NCBI GenBank assembly: GCA_963545205.1
Contig: CAUUHW010000010.1
Coordinates: forward strand, 1-64,000
Origin: CAUTYU01 sp963545205
GTDB lineage: Bacteria > Desulfobacterota > Desulfovibrionia > Desulfovibrionales > Desulfomicrobiaceae
Reading direction: 5' to 3'
DNA length: 64,000 bases
The notes beneath the pieces were generated by a model. The model had not been told where the DNA came from and did no database searches. It saw only the letters and a list, made by a program, of their open reading frames with translations. A program made the translations under genes and the position numbers. Positions 53,580 through 62,348 of the stretch are shown in pieces (position 1 is the stretch's first letter; the number at the start of each line of letters is the position of its first letter).

Positions 53580-54417
53580 GAGTTCTTTCCCTTTTGTTTC
53601 CGTGATTGTGCCAACCTGTAACCGGGCCCATGTTTTGAAACGGGCGCTTGATTCGGTATTGGCCCAGACCATGAAAAATTTTGAGCTTCTCGTTGTTGAT
53701 GACGGTTCAACTGACGACACAGATCTGGTGCTGGCCGCGTTTTCCGATTCCCGCCTGCGGGTCATCCGCCAGAAAAACAGAGGCGTCAGCGCGGCCAGAA
53801 ACACGGGTTTGGCCGCAGCCCGTGGCCACTTTCTGGCCCTGCTTGATTCTGACGATGCCTGGGAACCGGAAAAACTGGCCTGTCAAATTGCCTTTATGCG
53901 TGAGAGCGGGTTTTCTATCTGCCAGACAGAGGAAAAATGGGTGCGCCGTGGCAAGCCTGTTAATCCCCGTCATATCCATACCAAAAAAGCCGGCTGGATT
54001 TTGCCGGCCGCGGTGGAACTGTGCCTTATCAGCCCGTCCTGTGTCATGTTTGCGCGTGATGTTCTGGCTCAGACCGGAAATTTTTGTGAACGTCTGCCGG
54101 CCTGTGAAGATTATGACCTGTGGCTGCGCCTGAGCCTCAAATTTCCTGTCGGGCTTGTGCCTCGTCCGCTGGTTATCAAATATGGCGGACATGGCGACCA
54201 GCTGTCCCGCAGGATTATAGGGCTTGATTTATATCGTGTCTACGCTTTGCTGCGGGCCTTGCAACAGGCTGAAACAGCGGAACAAAAGCAAATTCTTGGC
54301 CGGGCGCTGCGGGAAAAGAGCCGTATCTACCGGCAGGGGTGTATCAAAAACGGAAATCTGGAAGAGGTGCGGCGTATCAGTGAACTGACTGCCAGCTTCG
54401 CAGTCGGGTCAGCGTAA
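53569..54417 (+). CDS. Family 2 glycosyltransferase
   Basis: About 280 residues, GT-A fold. FVSVIVPTCNRAHVLKRALD, ELLVVDDGSTDDTDLVLAAF and HFLALLDSDDAWEPEKLACQ (the DxD region) are typical. DYDLWLRLSLKFPVGLVPRP follows. The start may be ATG 53569 or 53578; both lie inside or at the 5' end of the divergent GT4 gene. A strong terminator follows. Likely works with the GT4 enzyme on the same surface glycan. Confidence 0.9.
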   Translation: MIRMSSFPFVSVIVPTCNRAHVLKRALDSVLAQTMKNFELLVVDDGSTDDTDLVLAAFSDSRLRVIRQKNRGVSAARNTGLAAARGHFLALLDSDDAWEPEKLACQIAFMRESGFSICQTEEKWVRRGKPVNPRHIHTKKAGWILPAAVELCLISPSCVMFARDVLAQTGNFCERLPACEDYDLWLRLSLKFPVGLVPRPLVIKYGGHGDQLSRRIIGLDLYRVYALLRALQQAETAEQKQILGRALREKSRIYRQGCIKNGNLEEVRRISELTASFAVGSA

Positions 54418-54439
54418 AGACCCGCGGAATTTTCAGACC

Positions 54440-54469
54440 AAAAAAGGCACCCAACAGAGTGCCTTTTTT
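54440..54469. terminator. Bidirectional terminator between the GT2 gene and dsrC
   Basis: AAAAAAGGCAC (54440-54450) pairs with GTGCCTTTTTT (54459-54469), loop CCAACAGA. The two genes converge on it. Confidence 0.92.
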
Positions 54470-54486
54470 GACTTGTACGGGGCAGA

Positions 54487-54804
54487 CTAGACGCAGCCAG
54501 TTGGTTTGGGCAGGCCGGCCATTTTACAGGCTCCTTTTCCAGGTCCTGACGGGAACAGCTCGTAGATGTGTTTGAGCTTATATCCGGTAACTTTGGACAG
54601 AATACGAACCATCGGAGCGATGCCGTTCTTTCTGTAGTAGTCCTGCAAAAAGTCGATGACCTGCTGATGCTCTGCGGAAATTTCTTTGATGCCTTCGCTG
54701 TCTTTTACAAATTGGACCCATTCCGGGCACCATTGTTCAAAAGAAAGCAGGAAGCCGTCTTCATCAACTTCAAAATTTTTACCTTCAAATTCAATTGTTG
54801 CCAT
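54487..54804 (-). CDS. dsrC: DsrC, sulfur-carrier protein of dissimilatory sulfite reductase
   Basis: 105 residues, the normal DsrC length. FEVDEDGFLLSFEQWCPEWV, then FLQDYYRKNGIAPMVRILSK and the flexible C-terminal arm GKGACKMAGLPKPTGCV. Both redox cysteines are there: the penultimate Cys (104) and the one 11 residues earlier (93). This is the DsrC form that carries a trisulfide between DsrAB and the membrane complex DsrMKJOP, unlike TusE-type paralogues in which only the last Cys is needed. dsrAB is not in the window, as is usual. GGAGG precedes the ATG. Confidence 0.96.
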   Translation of the reverse strand: MATIEFEGKNFEVDEDGFLLSFEQWCPEWVQFVKDSEGIKEISAEHQQVIDFLQDYYRKNGIAPMVRILSKVTGYKLKHIYELFPSGPGKGACKMAGLPKPTGCV

Positions 54805-54842
54805 ACGTTAAAACCTCCATATTGAGTTGAAATGACCATGGC

Positions 54843-54895
54843 TGAGGAATGAAAAAAGTCATGCTGTTGCCCCCGACACTGTTCTTCATTCCTCA
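54843..54895 (-). promoter_or_regulatory. Inverted repeat in the dsrC leader
   Basis: TGAGGAATGAA (54843-54853) and TTCATTCCTCA (54885-54895) are a perfect 11-bp inverted repeat 31 bases apart, within the predicted 5' leader of dsrC and 38 bases before its start codon. In RNA it would form a long stem with a structured loop. It may stabilise the mRNA or serve as a regulatory element. Confidence 0.7.
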
Positions 54896-54924
54896 ACAGA
54901 AAAAACCAAAATAACGTAGTGGAC

Positions 54925-54952
54925 ACTATACCTGCATTTTTTTGTTTGTCAA
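54925..54952 (-). promoter_or_regulatory. Strong sigma-70-type promoter of dsrC
   Basis: On the minus strand TTGACA (54952-54947), 16 bases, TATAGT (54930-54925). It is near consensus and gives a leader of about 110-115 bases, which fits the very high expression of dsrC in sulfate reducers. Confidence 0.75.
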
Positions 54953-55049
54953 TCTTCGGCCTGTCTGAAGATTGTGGCACAAAGCTCTTCTTTTAGCTAA
55001 AATTGTGAGTATTGGCAAATGGTTTTTTGTTTTCGGGAATGGGAAAAAT

Positions 55050-56777
55050 TTACACTTTTTCTTCCAGTTCCCGTAAATGCTCAACCGCGAACTCCAGGCT
55101 GGAATCAAGTACGAGCGCCTGCCGCAGGCAGATGCGGGCAGTATCTTTTTCGCCTAAAAATTTGTGGCACAGTCCCAGGTTGGCCATGTCCATGGCTGAA
55201 CTGCTGTCCAGATCAAGCGCTTTTTGGAAACAGCGGGCCGCGCGTTCGTAGTCCTGCTGCTTGAAAAAGCAGACCCCAAGCAGATTGTGAAATTCCTTGA
55301 CACTGTCGTCGTACCCGATTGCCCTTTCCAGCATGGGCCGGGCTTGTTCCCATTTTTGCTCCTGCGTCCGGCTGTAGGCCTGATAAAAAGCGGCCAGTCC
55401 CTGATCCTGTTTGTCTGTCAGTCCGGTTTCCGAGCGGCCAAAAAATACAGCAGCCTGGCCAAGATCGCCCTGCTGTAAGTGCAGCATCCCCCTGAAAAAG
55501 AGCAGAAAGGGGACACGGCCGTAAATTGTTTCCAGCATGTGTAAGCCCGTTTCTATTTGGGAGGGAGCATCGTTTTCCAGCAGCACCCTGGCCGTAAACA
55601 GACCAAGACTTGGCTGTTGGGCGCGTTCCCGGAAAGCGCAGCCAGGGGCAAAAGAATAATGCGCGGGCAGACCAAGGTCAGGGTGGGTGAAATCAGCAGC
55701 GTACAGGTTGAGTCCGGCCTTTTGCATTCTTCCTGCCAGCTCACGCAGCTCAACCAGAAAATCATCCGCTTCCAGCGAGGGCATGGACGCGAAGGTTTGT
55801 ACTTCGCCAGCCTGCAGCCACTGTGTTTCTTCCAGTCTGTGAAATTTGGGTAGTCCTGACGGTTCAAAGTTGCTGGCGCTTTCAAAATCTCCGGCCAGCT
55901 GGGCCACTTCGGTCAGGGCCCGGATAGCTGCTTTTTCCGGTGAACTTGCCGTGCCAGCGGTAAAAACAATTTCACTTAAATGGGGGAAGGTGGCCGGATC
56001 CCAGGCCAGAGCGGCCACTGTTGGAATATTGGTGTCAAGAGAAAAGTTCTTGAGAACCAGCCTGATTCCAACAGAATGGAATTTTTTGACCAGCTCCCGC
56101 AAAATCGGATGCCGGGCCGTGCTGACATCAAGGGTTGGAGTCTGAATCCGGTCTTTGGCAATCAGGGCGCAGACATGGCGTTCGACCACTTCACAGGCGC
56201 CTTGCAGCACGGATTCTGTGTCGTTATTACCGGCTGAGGCCCCGTTAAATTCGTTGATCAGCTTAAACCAGTCAAGCGGGGCCATAACCTGTTGATTGTC
56301 AACAATCCGCGTGACCGGCGCGAATTTCCACTCAACCAGATCCAGCACGGTTTCGGCCTTGTCCGGCGTCAGGTTTTCACCCACGGAGCGCAGCAGTTCT
56401 TCTACAGGCAGCAAACGGGCGCCAAATTTTGTTTTGGCTTCGTGCCATTTCAGGCTTTGAAACCGGGAACAGTCTGTCCAGAAAGAAAAATAACTGTAGC
56501 GTTCAACCAGTTCCATGAGGGCCGAGGTGCGGGCCTGCTCTGGCGTGGCGCCTTTGCCCATCTGTTTGCGCACCGGCAGTATGTGCCTGGCTGCTTCGCC
56601 GCACATGCTCATATAAACCGGAATGCCCAGCCGGCCGGTATCCACGCGCTTGTTTTCCTGTAACAGGGCCAGATTTTTGCTCGCGAGCAGATTTTCTACC
56701 CGGTCAATTGTTTCTTGCGGCGGACAGCTTTTGTCCAGATCAAAGGTATAGGTTTTGGGAGTGGAGAGAAGTTGCAT
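55050..56777 (-). CDS. YcaO-domain protein with C-terminal TPR repeats
   Basis: 575 residues. The YcaO ATP-grasp-like domain (about 40-360) shows SALMELVERYSYFSFWTD, VLQGACEVVERHVCALIAKD and KAAIRALTEVAQLAGDFES, with the glutamates that bind Mg-ATP. The C-terminal part (about 385-570) has at least three TPR units (FHNLLGVCFFKQQDYERAAR, MDMANLGLCHKFLGEKDTAR). YcaO enzymes activate backbone amides with ATP; E. coli YcaO supports ribosomal S12 methylthiolation. The substrate here is unknown. It lies just upstream of dsrC on the same strand (245-base gap, separate promoter). GGAGT precedes ATG 56777. Confidence 0.9.
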   Translation of the reverse strand: MQLLSTPKTYTFDLDKSCPPQETIDRVENLLASKNLALLQENKRVDTGRLGIPVYMSMCGEAARHILPVRKQMGKGATPEQARTSALMELVERYSYFSFWTDCSRFQSLKWHEAKTKFGARLLPVEELLRSVGENLTPDKAETVLDLVEWKFAPVTRIVDNQQVMAPLDWFKLINEFNGASAGNNDTESVLQGACEVVERHVCALIAKDRIQTPTLDVSTARHPILRELVKKFHSVGIRLVLKNFSLDTNIPTVAALAWDPATFPHLSEIVFTAGTASSPEKAAIRALTEVAQLAGDFESASNFEPSGLPKFHRLEETQWLQAGEVQTFASMPSLEADDFLVELRELAGRMQKAGLNLYAADFTHPDLGLPAHYSFAPGCAFRERAQQPSLGLFTARVLLENDAPSQIETGLHMLETIYGRVPFLLFFRGMLHLQQGDLGQAAVFFGRSETGLTDKQDQGLAAFYQAYSRTQEQKWEQARPMLERAIGYDDSVKEFHNLLGVCFFKQQDYERAARCFQKALDLDSSSAMDMANLGLCHKFLGEKDTARICLRQALVLDSSLEFAVEHLRELEEKV

Positions 56778-56806
56778 GATACTCCTGCGGTCAGGAAAAA
56801 AGATAC

Positions 56807-56830
56807 AAAAAAAGCCGGGAAATTCCGGCT
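56807..56830 (-). terminator. Terminator of the Gly-Cys-Gly tRNA cluster
   Basis: AGCCGG (minus sense, 56830-56825), loop AATTTC, CCGGCT (56818-56813), followed by a T run. It lies between the tRNAs and ycaO. Confidence 0.8.
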
Positions 56831-56840
56831 GAAAAATCAT

Positions 56841-56915
<75 letters not shown>

Positions 56916-56918
56916 TCT

Positions 56919-56993
<75 letters not shown>

Positions 56994-56999
56994 GCAAGC

Positions 57000-57074
<75 letters not shown>

Positions 57075-57249
57075 TCATCAACAAAAAGTTTTCATATCTA
57101 AAAGAGGGGAATCCTGTCAAGATAAAAATCTCAAGTATTGGGGTACCCACATCTATACGAAAACATTTTTTATTTTTGTTTTCTTTTGCCTTGCCAGTTA
57201 AAAATCAGCGAAGCGAAAATTCGGCTTCGCTCTTGCTCAACTGGCGAAG

Positions 57250-57539
57250 TTACAAGCCAGCCTTTTTTGGGTGTCGAACTGCCAGAGTAAAAACAGAATC
57301 TTCCAGCGTGCGGCACAGCACAACATAATCGGACACGCCAAAGGGAACAAGCAATTCCCTGTGTTCCGGCTCTAAATCATATGCCGGCCGTCCGGCTTCC
57401 GGAAACTGCCGCAAAATCAATGTTTCTTCTGGATAGTTTGCACCGCACGGAGTGCCGCCTCTGTGTCTTTCGCGGCGAGGAAGTCATGGATTCGCCTCAA
57501 ATCATGAAACGCTTTCTGCGTCCAGATTAAATGTGACAT
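57250..57539 (-). pseudogene. RelE/ParE-type toxin, frameshifted
   Basis: It starts MSHLIWTQKAFHDLRRIHDF followed by LAAKDTEAALRAVQTIQ. After QKK the frame ends; in the shifted frame LRQFPEAGRPAYDLEPEHRE, LLVPFGVSDYVVLCRTLED and VRHPKKAGL complete the ParE fold. The length (290 bases) is not a multiple of three. The start overlaps the antitoxin gene by 13 bases, as in intact parDE operons. Confidence 0.78.
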
Positions 57540-57807
57540 GTTGGCCGGATTCCTTCTTCTTTCTCAATGCTCCTGACCCATTCGCTAACTTCGTCAGATG
57601 TAAGATGGAGTCCCGTCATCTGAAACTCTTCCCACGCTTCAATTCCTGCTTGCCGAAAAACCTCACGCTTTTCTTCTCTTGTGACGGAACATTCGATAGC
57701 CTGAACCATTACCGCATGCGGAGATTGCCCCCGCTCTTTTGCGAGTCCCTGAATTCGCCCGTAAAGCTCAGGGGAAATTTAACACTTGCGTTTTTGGTTA
57801 CTTTCAT
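57527..57807 (-). pseudogene. Ribbon-helix-helix antitoxin of the ParE-like toxin, frameshifted
   Basis: It starts MKVTKNASVKFP with AGGAAGG upstream. After KFP the frame breaks at a run of four C; restoring one base gives PELYGRIQGLAKERGQSPHA, then VMVQAIECSVTREEKREVFR, a CopG/RHH-type antitoxin ending in GIRPTCHI. Both members of the pair are therefore broken independently. Confidence 0.78.
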
Positions 57808-58102
57808 TCGTCCTTCCTGCTTGGTCGTAAGGGTTACAACCTAGCTGGACAACTTGTCAATTTGAAGTGACTCCCATGCCCAGACTGATTCTCTCTTTTT
57901 CAGGTCGTGTCGTCATCAGGTCTCTTTTATCGGAATCATCCGCGGACTTGTTTTTTTCCAATATGCATTTCGGGCTTCTTTCTATTCAACGCAACCAAAA
58001 TAAAAAAGTCGCGGATTTTTTTCAAAAACAAGAGAGCCTTCATAAAGGCTCTCTTGCTCCTTGATTCTCATGATCTGGACAGGACCGTTTTGTCAAAGGT
58101 TT
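57808..58102. other. Intergenic region upstream of the broken toxin-antitoxin genes
   Basis: About 295 bases with no gene that I can support. It should contain the former antitoxin promoter and holds the metK terminator at 58031-58054. Confidence 0.5.
58031..58054 (-). terminator. Terminator of metK
   Basis: A perfect 10-bp stem, AGAGAGCCTT/AAGGCTCTCT, loop CATA on the plus strand. On the minus strand it is followed by TGTTTTTG, so it ends the arsR-ahcY-metK transcript. Confidence 0.82.
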
Positions 58103-59272
58103 TCAGGCCTTGGTGGCCGTGAGTAAATCCTGAATTTTGTCTGTCCGCTCCCAGGTAAACTCGGCGTCTTCCCGGCCAAAATGTCCGTAACAGGACGCTT
58201 TTTGGTACACCGGACGAAGCAGGTCAAGCTGCTTGCTGATGAAATAGGGCCGCATGTCAAAAACCTCGCGTACCGCCTTGGTCAGCACTTCGTCCGGGAC
58301 TTCTCCCCGGCCGCCGCTGGTGACCAGCACTGAGACCGGTTCTGCTACGCCAATGGCATAGGCAATCTGCACTTCACAGATTGGCGCCAGTCCGGCGGCA
58401 ACCACGTTTTTGGCGATATAGCGGGCCATATAGGCTCCGGACCGGTCAACCTTGGACGGGTCTTTGCCGGAAAACGCGCCTCCGCCATGATTGCCCATGC
58501 CGCCGTAAGTATCCTGAATGATTTTGCGGCCGGTCAGACCACAGTCAGCCACTGGCCCGCCGGTGACAAAGCGGCCTGTGGTATTAATCAGGATTTTGGT
58601 CTCCTTGTCCAGCATGGCTTCGGGCAGAGTTTTATAAATAACCTCTGTTTTAATGGCCTCGGCCAGATCAGCATAGGAAACGTCAGGTGTGTGCTGGGTG
58701 GACACAACAATATTGTTGAACTTTTTGGGCTGGCCCTTGACATATTCCACTGAAACCTGGGTTTTGCCGTCCGGGCGCAGGAATTTGAGGATGTTGTTTT
58801 TGCGGACAAAGGCCAGTCGGCGGGACAGGCTGTGTGCGTAGTAGATCGGTGAGGGCATCAGTGTTTCTGTCTCGTTGGTGGCAAAACCAAACATCATACC
58901 CTGATCGCCAGCACCCTGGTTTTCCGGCGCGCTGCGGTCAACGCCCTGGGCAATGTCGCCGGATTGTTTATCGATGGACGACATGACCGCGCAGGTATCA
59001 GCGTCAAAACCCATATCCGAGCTGGTATAACCGATTTCGCGCACAGTATCACGCACAATCTGTGGCAGGTCGGCGTAGGCATTGGTGGATATCTCACCGG
59101 CAATAAAGGCCATGCCGGTTGTGACCAGTGTTTCGCAGGCCACACGGGAGTTTGGGTCCTGTTCCAGCAGACAGTCCAGTACGGCATCGGAAATCTGGTC
59201 GGCAACCTTGTCCGGGTGCCCTTCGGTGACAGATTCGGAGGTAAACAAATAACGGTCAGCTTGAAAAATCAT
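58103..59272 (-). CDS. metK: S-adenosylmethionine synthetase
   Basis: 389 residues. It makes SAM from methionine and ATP. FTSESVTEGHPDKVADQISD, GAGDQGMMFGFA and GGGAFSGKDPSKVDRSGAYM are the signatures. AGGAGA precedes the ATG. It is the last gene after ahcY (22-base gap), so synthesis of SAM and removal of its product SAH are co-expressed. Confidence 0.97.
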   Translation of the reverse strand: MIFQADRYLFTSESVTEGHPDKVADQISDAVLDCLLEQDPNSRVACETLVTTGMAFIAGEISTNAYADLPQIVRDTVREIGYTSSDMGFDADTCAVMSSIDKQSGDIAQGVDRSAPENQGAGDQGMMFGFATNETETLMPSPIYYAHSLSRRLAFVRKNNILKFLRPDGKTQVSVEYVKGQPKKFNNIVVSTQHTPDVSYADLAEAIKTEVIYKTLPEAMLDKETKILINTTGRFVTGGPVADCGLTGRKIIQDTYGGMGNHGGGAFSGKDPSKVDRSGAYMARYIAKNVVAAGLAPICEVQIAYAIGVAEPVSVLVTSGGRGEVPDEVLTKAVREVFDMRPYFISKQLDLLRPVYQKASCYGHFGREDAEFTWERTDKIQDLLTATKA

Positions 59273-59294
59273 TTTTTTCTCCTGATTGAAAGGG

Positions 59295-60716
59295 TTAGTA
59301 CCGGTAATGTTCGGCCTTGTATGGCCCGGAAACAGAAACGCCGATATAATCAGCCTGTTCTTGGGTCAGGGTTTCCAGACGGGCGCCAATGCGGGCCAGG
59401 TGCAGACGGGCCACTTCCTCGTCCAGGATTTTGGGCAGCACCATAACCCCGGGTCCATACGAGTTGCGGGCCAGATCAAGCTGGGCCAGCACCTGGTTGG
59501 TAAAGCTGTTGCTCATCACAAAACTGGCATGTCCGGTGGCGCAACCCAAGTTGACCAGCCGGCCTTCGGCCAGCACGATCACGGAGCGGCCGGAAGCCAG
59601 TTTCCAGCGGTCAACTTGGGGTTTTATTTCGTCACGCTGGCATTTGGGGTTGTTTTCCAGGTAGCTCATGTCAATTTCATTATCGAAGTGTCCGATATTG
59701 CAGATGATGGCCTCGTCTTTCATGCTTTCCATGTGCTCGCCGGTCAGCACGTGGTAGTTGCCTGTGGCCGTGACCACAATATCAGCCTGCGGCGCAGCTT
59801 CGTTCATGGGCAGCACCTCATAGCCTTCCATTGCCGCCTGCAGGGCGCAAATGGGGTCAATTTCCGTGATCAGCACGCGGGCGCCAAAGCTCTTCATGGA
59901 ATGGGCGCAGCCCTTGCCCACATCGCCGTATCCGGCCACAACCACTACCTTTCCGGCAATCATGACATCTGTGGCCCGTTTGATGCCGTCAGCCAGAGAT
60001 TCACGGCAGCCGTACAGATTGTCGAACTTGGACTTGGTGACCGAGTCATTGACATTGATGGCCGGGAACAGCAGTTCGCCCTTGCCGGCCATCTGGTACA
60101 GACGGTGGACACCGGTTGTTGTTTCTTCTGAAACTCCGCGGACATTGGCCGCGATTTTCGTCCATTTCTGTTTGTCTTCCTGTAAAGAGAGTTTGAGGCG
60201 GTCCATAAGCATCTGCTTTTCCCGCACAGGATATGTTCTTTCGAGTAGAGACGGGTCTTTTTCGACCTTGACGCCTTGATGGATCATCAGAGTGGCGTCA
60301 CCGCCGTCATCAACAATCAGATCCGGGCCGCTGCCGTCCGGCCAGGTCAGGGCCTGTTCCGTGCACCACCAGTATTCTTCCAGACTTTCCCCTTTCCAGG
60401 CAAAGACCTTGGCCATACCAGCCTTGACAATGGCTGCAGCCGCGTGATCCTGGGTTGAAAAAATATTACAGGACGCCCAGCGCAAATCCGCGCCCAGTTT
60501 GTACAGGGTTTCAATCAACAGGGCGGTTTGAATGGTCATGTGCAGGCTGCCGGCTATCTTAAGTCCCTGCAATGGCTTTTCCCGGCCGTATTTTTCCTGC
60601 AGGGCGATCAGTCCGGGCATTTCCTTATTGGAAAGCGCCATTTCTTTCAGGCCCCAGTCAGCTAGGTTCATGTCCGCGACCTTGTGAGGCAGGTGCTTGT
60701 CAAGTGCGAGTGTCAT
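59295..60716 (-). CDS. ahcY: S-adenosylhomocysteine hydrolase
   Basis: 473 residues. It splits SAH into adenosine and homocysteine with bound NAD. GSLHMTIQTALLIETLYKLG, VVVVAGYGDVGKGCAHSMKS (Rossmann) and CNIGHFDNEIDMSYL, with the C-terminal GPYKAEHYRY, are all diagnostic. ATG 60716 with AAGGAAG upstream is chosen over the much longer open frame. Its start lies within the last 17 bases of the arsR-methyltransferase gene. I see no SAH riboswitch, because there is no leader space. Confidence 0.97.
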   Translation of the reverse strand: MTLALDKHLPHKVADMNLADWGLKEMALSNKEMPGLIALQEKYGREKPLQGLKIAGSLHMTIQTALLIETLYKLGADLRWASCNIFSTQDHAAAAIVKAGMAKVFAWKGESLEEYWWCTEQALTWPDGSGPDLIVDDGGDATLMIHQGVKVEKDPSLLERTYPVREKQMLMDRLKLSLQEDKQKWTKIAANVRGVSEETTTGVHRLYQMAGKGELLFPAINVNDSVTKSKFDNLYGCRESLADGIKRATDVMIAGKVVVVAGYGDVGKGCAHSMKSFGARVLITEIDPICALQAAMEGYEVLPMNEAAPQADIVVTATGNYHVLTGEHMESMKDEAIICNIGHFDNEIDMSYLENNPKCQRDEIKPQVDRWKLASGRSVIVLAEGRLVNLGCATGHASFVMSNSFTNQVLAQLDLARNSYGPGVMVLPKILDEEVARLHLARIGARLETLTQEQADYIGVSVSGPYKAEHYRY

Positions 60717-61644
60717 TGTTCTTCCTTTGGTTTGAATTGTTTTTTTCCGCTTCCAGGAGCAGGACATCAATCCCGTCTCCCGGCAGTTTTTTTTCAGATT
60801 TGGGGGTAAAACCGGCCTGCTTGAGCCAGGTTTTGACCTGTTTGGGCAAAAAACCGAGCCATAAGTCCCTATATTCCCGGCGCATGTCTTCTTTTTCATG
60901 CTGCATAAAATCAGCAATGATGATTTTGCCGCCCGGTTTGAGAATACGGGAGATTTCAAGCAGCGCAGCCTGCGGACTGGCCAGATGATGCAAGACCATG
61001 GACAAAATAACCACGTCCGCTTCATCATCGCGCAGGGGCAGGTAGTCGATTTCGCCGATTCGCAGGCTGATTCCTGACTTGGCCGGAATATTTCGCGCGG
61101 CTACGGCCAGCATGTTAGCAGAGTTGTCAACGCCAATTACAGTACTGGCGGTAGTGCTCAGCTTGAGCAGCATGTCGCCTGTTCCGCAGCCCAGATCGGC
61201 AACCACGCTGCCCATTGGAACGCGGGCAAGAATTTCTTCTGACAGGTCAAGGTGTCCTAAAGCCTGTCGGGAAGTTTGCGGACATTGTTCAGCCAGAGAT
61301 TCAAAAAAAGCCTGGGTGCGCCGGGTGCGCTGTTTGATAATCTCCGTGGCCCGGATTTTGTCTTGTTCCAGTTCGACTTCCTGGGCAAGAAGTGAATGCA
61401 CTCCGGCCAGAAACGGTTGCAGGCGCTGATTGTGTTCCGCGGAATAAAATGTCCATTGTCCGTCCCGTCTGCTGCGGATTAGCCCACAGCCGGACAGGAT
61501 TTTCAGATGGCGTGAAATCCGTGACTGCCCCATTTGAAAAAGTTCAACCAGTTCTCCGACATTCAGCTCAAACGGCAGGAGAATATTCAGGAGACGGATA
61601 CGGGTCGGATCGGCCAGGGCCTTGTTCAGTTCAACAATGTACAT
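60700..61644 (-). CDS. ArsR-type regulator fused to a SAM-dependent methyltransferase
   Basis: About 314 residues. The N-terminal winged helix (1-85; LNKALADPTRIRLLNILLPF, MGQSRISRHLKILSGCGLIR) is ArsR/SmtB-like. The C-terminal half (about 130-280) is a class I methyltransferase with VVADLGCGTGDMLLKLS (motif I), VVILSMVLHHLASPQAALLE and LKPGGKIIIADFM. It overlaps ahcY by 17 bases. The obvious idea is a regulator that senses SAM or SAH through its methyltransferase fold and controls ahcY-metK; this is inference. The start is ATG 61644 (TTG 61650 is possible). Confidence 0.9.
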   Translation of the reverse strand: MYIVELNKALADPTRIRLLNILLPFELNVGELVELFQMGQSRISRHLKILSGCGLIRSRRDGQWTFYSAEHNQRLQPFLAGVHSLLAQEVELEQDKIRATEIIKQRTRRTQAFFESLAEQCPQTSRQALGHLDLSEEILARVPMGSVVADLGCGTGDMLLKLSTTASTVIGVDNSANMLAVAARNIPAKSGISLRIGEIDYLPLRDDEADVVILSMVLHHLASPQAALLEISRILKPGGKIIIADFMQHEKEDMRREYRDLWLGFLPKQVKTWLKQAGFTPKSEKKLPGDGIDVLLLEAEKNNSNQRKNNDTRT

Positions 61645-61767
61645 AATCAATTTTTCTGCATATCAAGATAAATTGATTTGTCTCTAGCTCCCTTTTTGCG
61701 TACCGTCAATTTTTTTCGCAAAAATTGTCTTGCGTTTTTTTGAAACGATTTTTCAGGTCAACATACA

Positions 61768-62211
61768 ATGCAGTCTCTTGCTCTGGGCCTTGCCCGGTTT
61801 ATGGCGCTTCGCGCCGATCCTTTGCAGGAAAAATTGCTGGCTCTTTGGCGGGAGTGGGACGAAATTTTCGGGCCAATGGCAGAAGATATTGTTCCGCTGG
61901 GGCATAGAGAATCCACGTTGCTGCTTGGAGCCTTTTCTTCTATTGCCATGCAGGAATACAGATATGTTGCCGATCAGATTCTGGAGCCGGTGAACAGGTT
62001 TTTAGAAGAACCGGTCTTTAACACCATTCGTCTGGAACTGGTTGGTACACGCACGCCGCTTAACCGGTTGGACGCATGCCGTCAGGCGGTTTCTTTTTCC
62101 AGACCGGTACCTGAGCGGATCGGCCAGCTTGATCTTCCGCCGGATACGCCGGTTGGACGGGCCTATGCCCGCTATCTTGAGTATGTAAAAAAGCAGCAAG
62201 ACAGGTGTTGA
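61768..62211 (+). CDS. DUF721 (DciA-like) protein
   Basis: 147 residues. The central PLGHRESTLLLGAFSSIAMQ with EYRYVADQILEPVNRFL fits the DUF721 / DciA family (LxVxxxSSxxxxELxxxxxxLLxxLN pattern). DciA proteins are loaders of the replicative helicase in bacteria without DnaC. Fits the origin-proximal reading suggested by parS. No clear ribosome binding site spacing, but the frame ends cleanly before a tRNA promoter. Confidence 0.7.
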   Translation: MQSLALGLARFMALRADPLQEKLLALWREWDEIFGPMAEDIVPLGHRESTLLLGAFSSIAMQEYRYVADQILEPVNRFLEEPVFNTIRLELVGTRTPLNRLDACRQAVSFSRPVPERIGQLDLPPDTPVGRAYARYLEYVKKQQDRC

Positions 62212-62264
62212 AAATAAAAACTTGACAAAGACAGCCCGCGCGTGTACCTGTCCACAGTTTAGTA

Positions 62265-62338
62265 TGGGCGATCGTTCAACGGCAGGACAGCGGACTCTGA
62301 CTCCGTTAATCTAGGTTCGAATCCTAGTCGCCCAGCCA
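62265..62338 (+). tRNA. tRNA-Gln (CTG)
   Basis: 74 bases including CCA: acceptor TGGGCGA/TCGCCCA, anticodon loop CTCTGAC, T arm CTAGGTTCGAATCCTAG. A TTGACA (62222-62227) about 40 bases upstream, with a weak -10, may be the promoter of the three-tRNA group. Confidence 0.95.
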
Positions 62339-62348
62339 GAATATTTGC

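Noticed and set aside
59273..60760. SAM or SAH riboswitch before metK or ahcY
   Set aside because: The metK leader is 22 bases and ahcY starts inside the upstream gene, so there is no room for either riboswitch.
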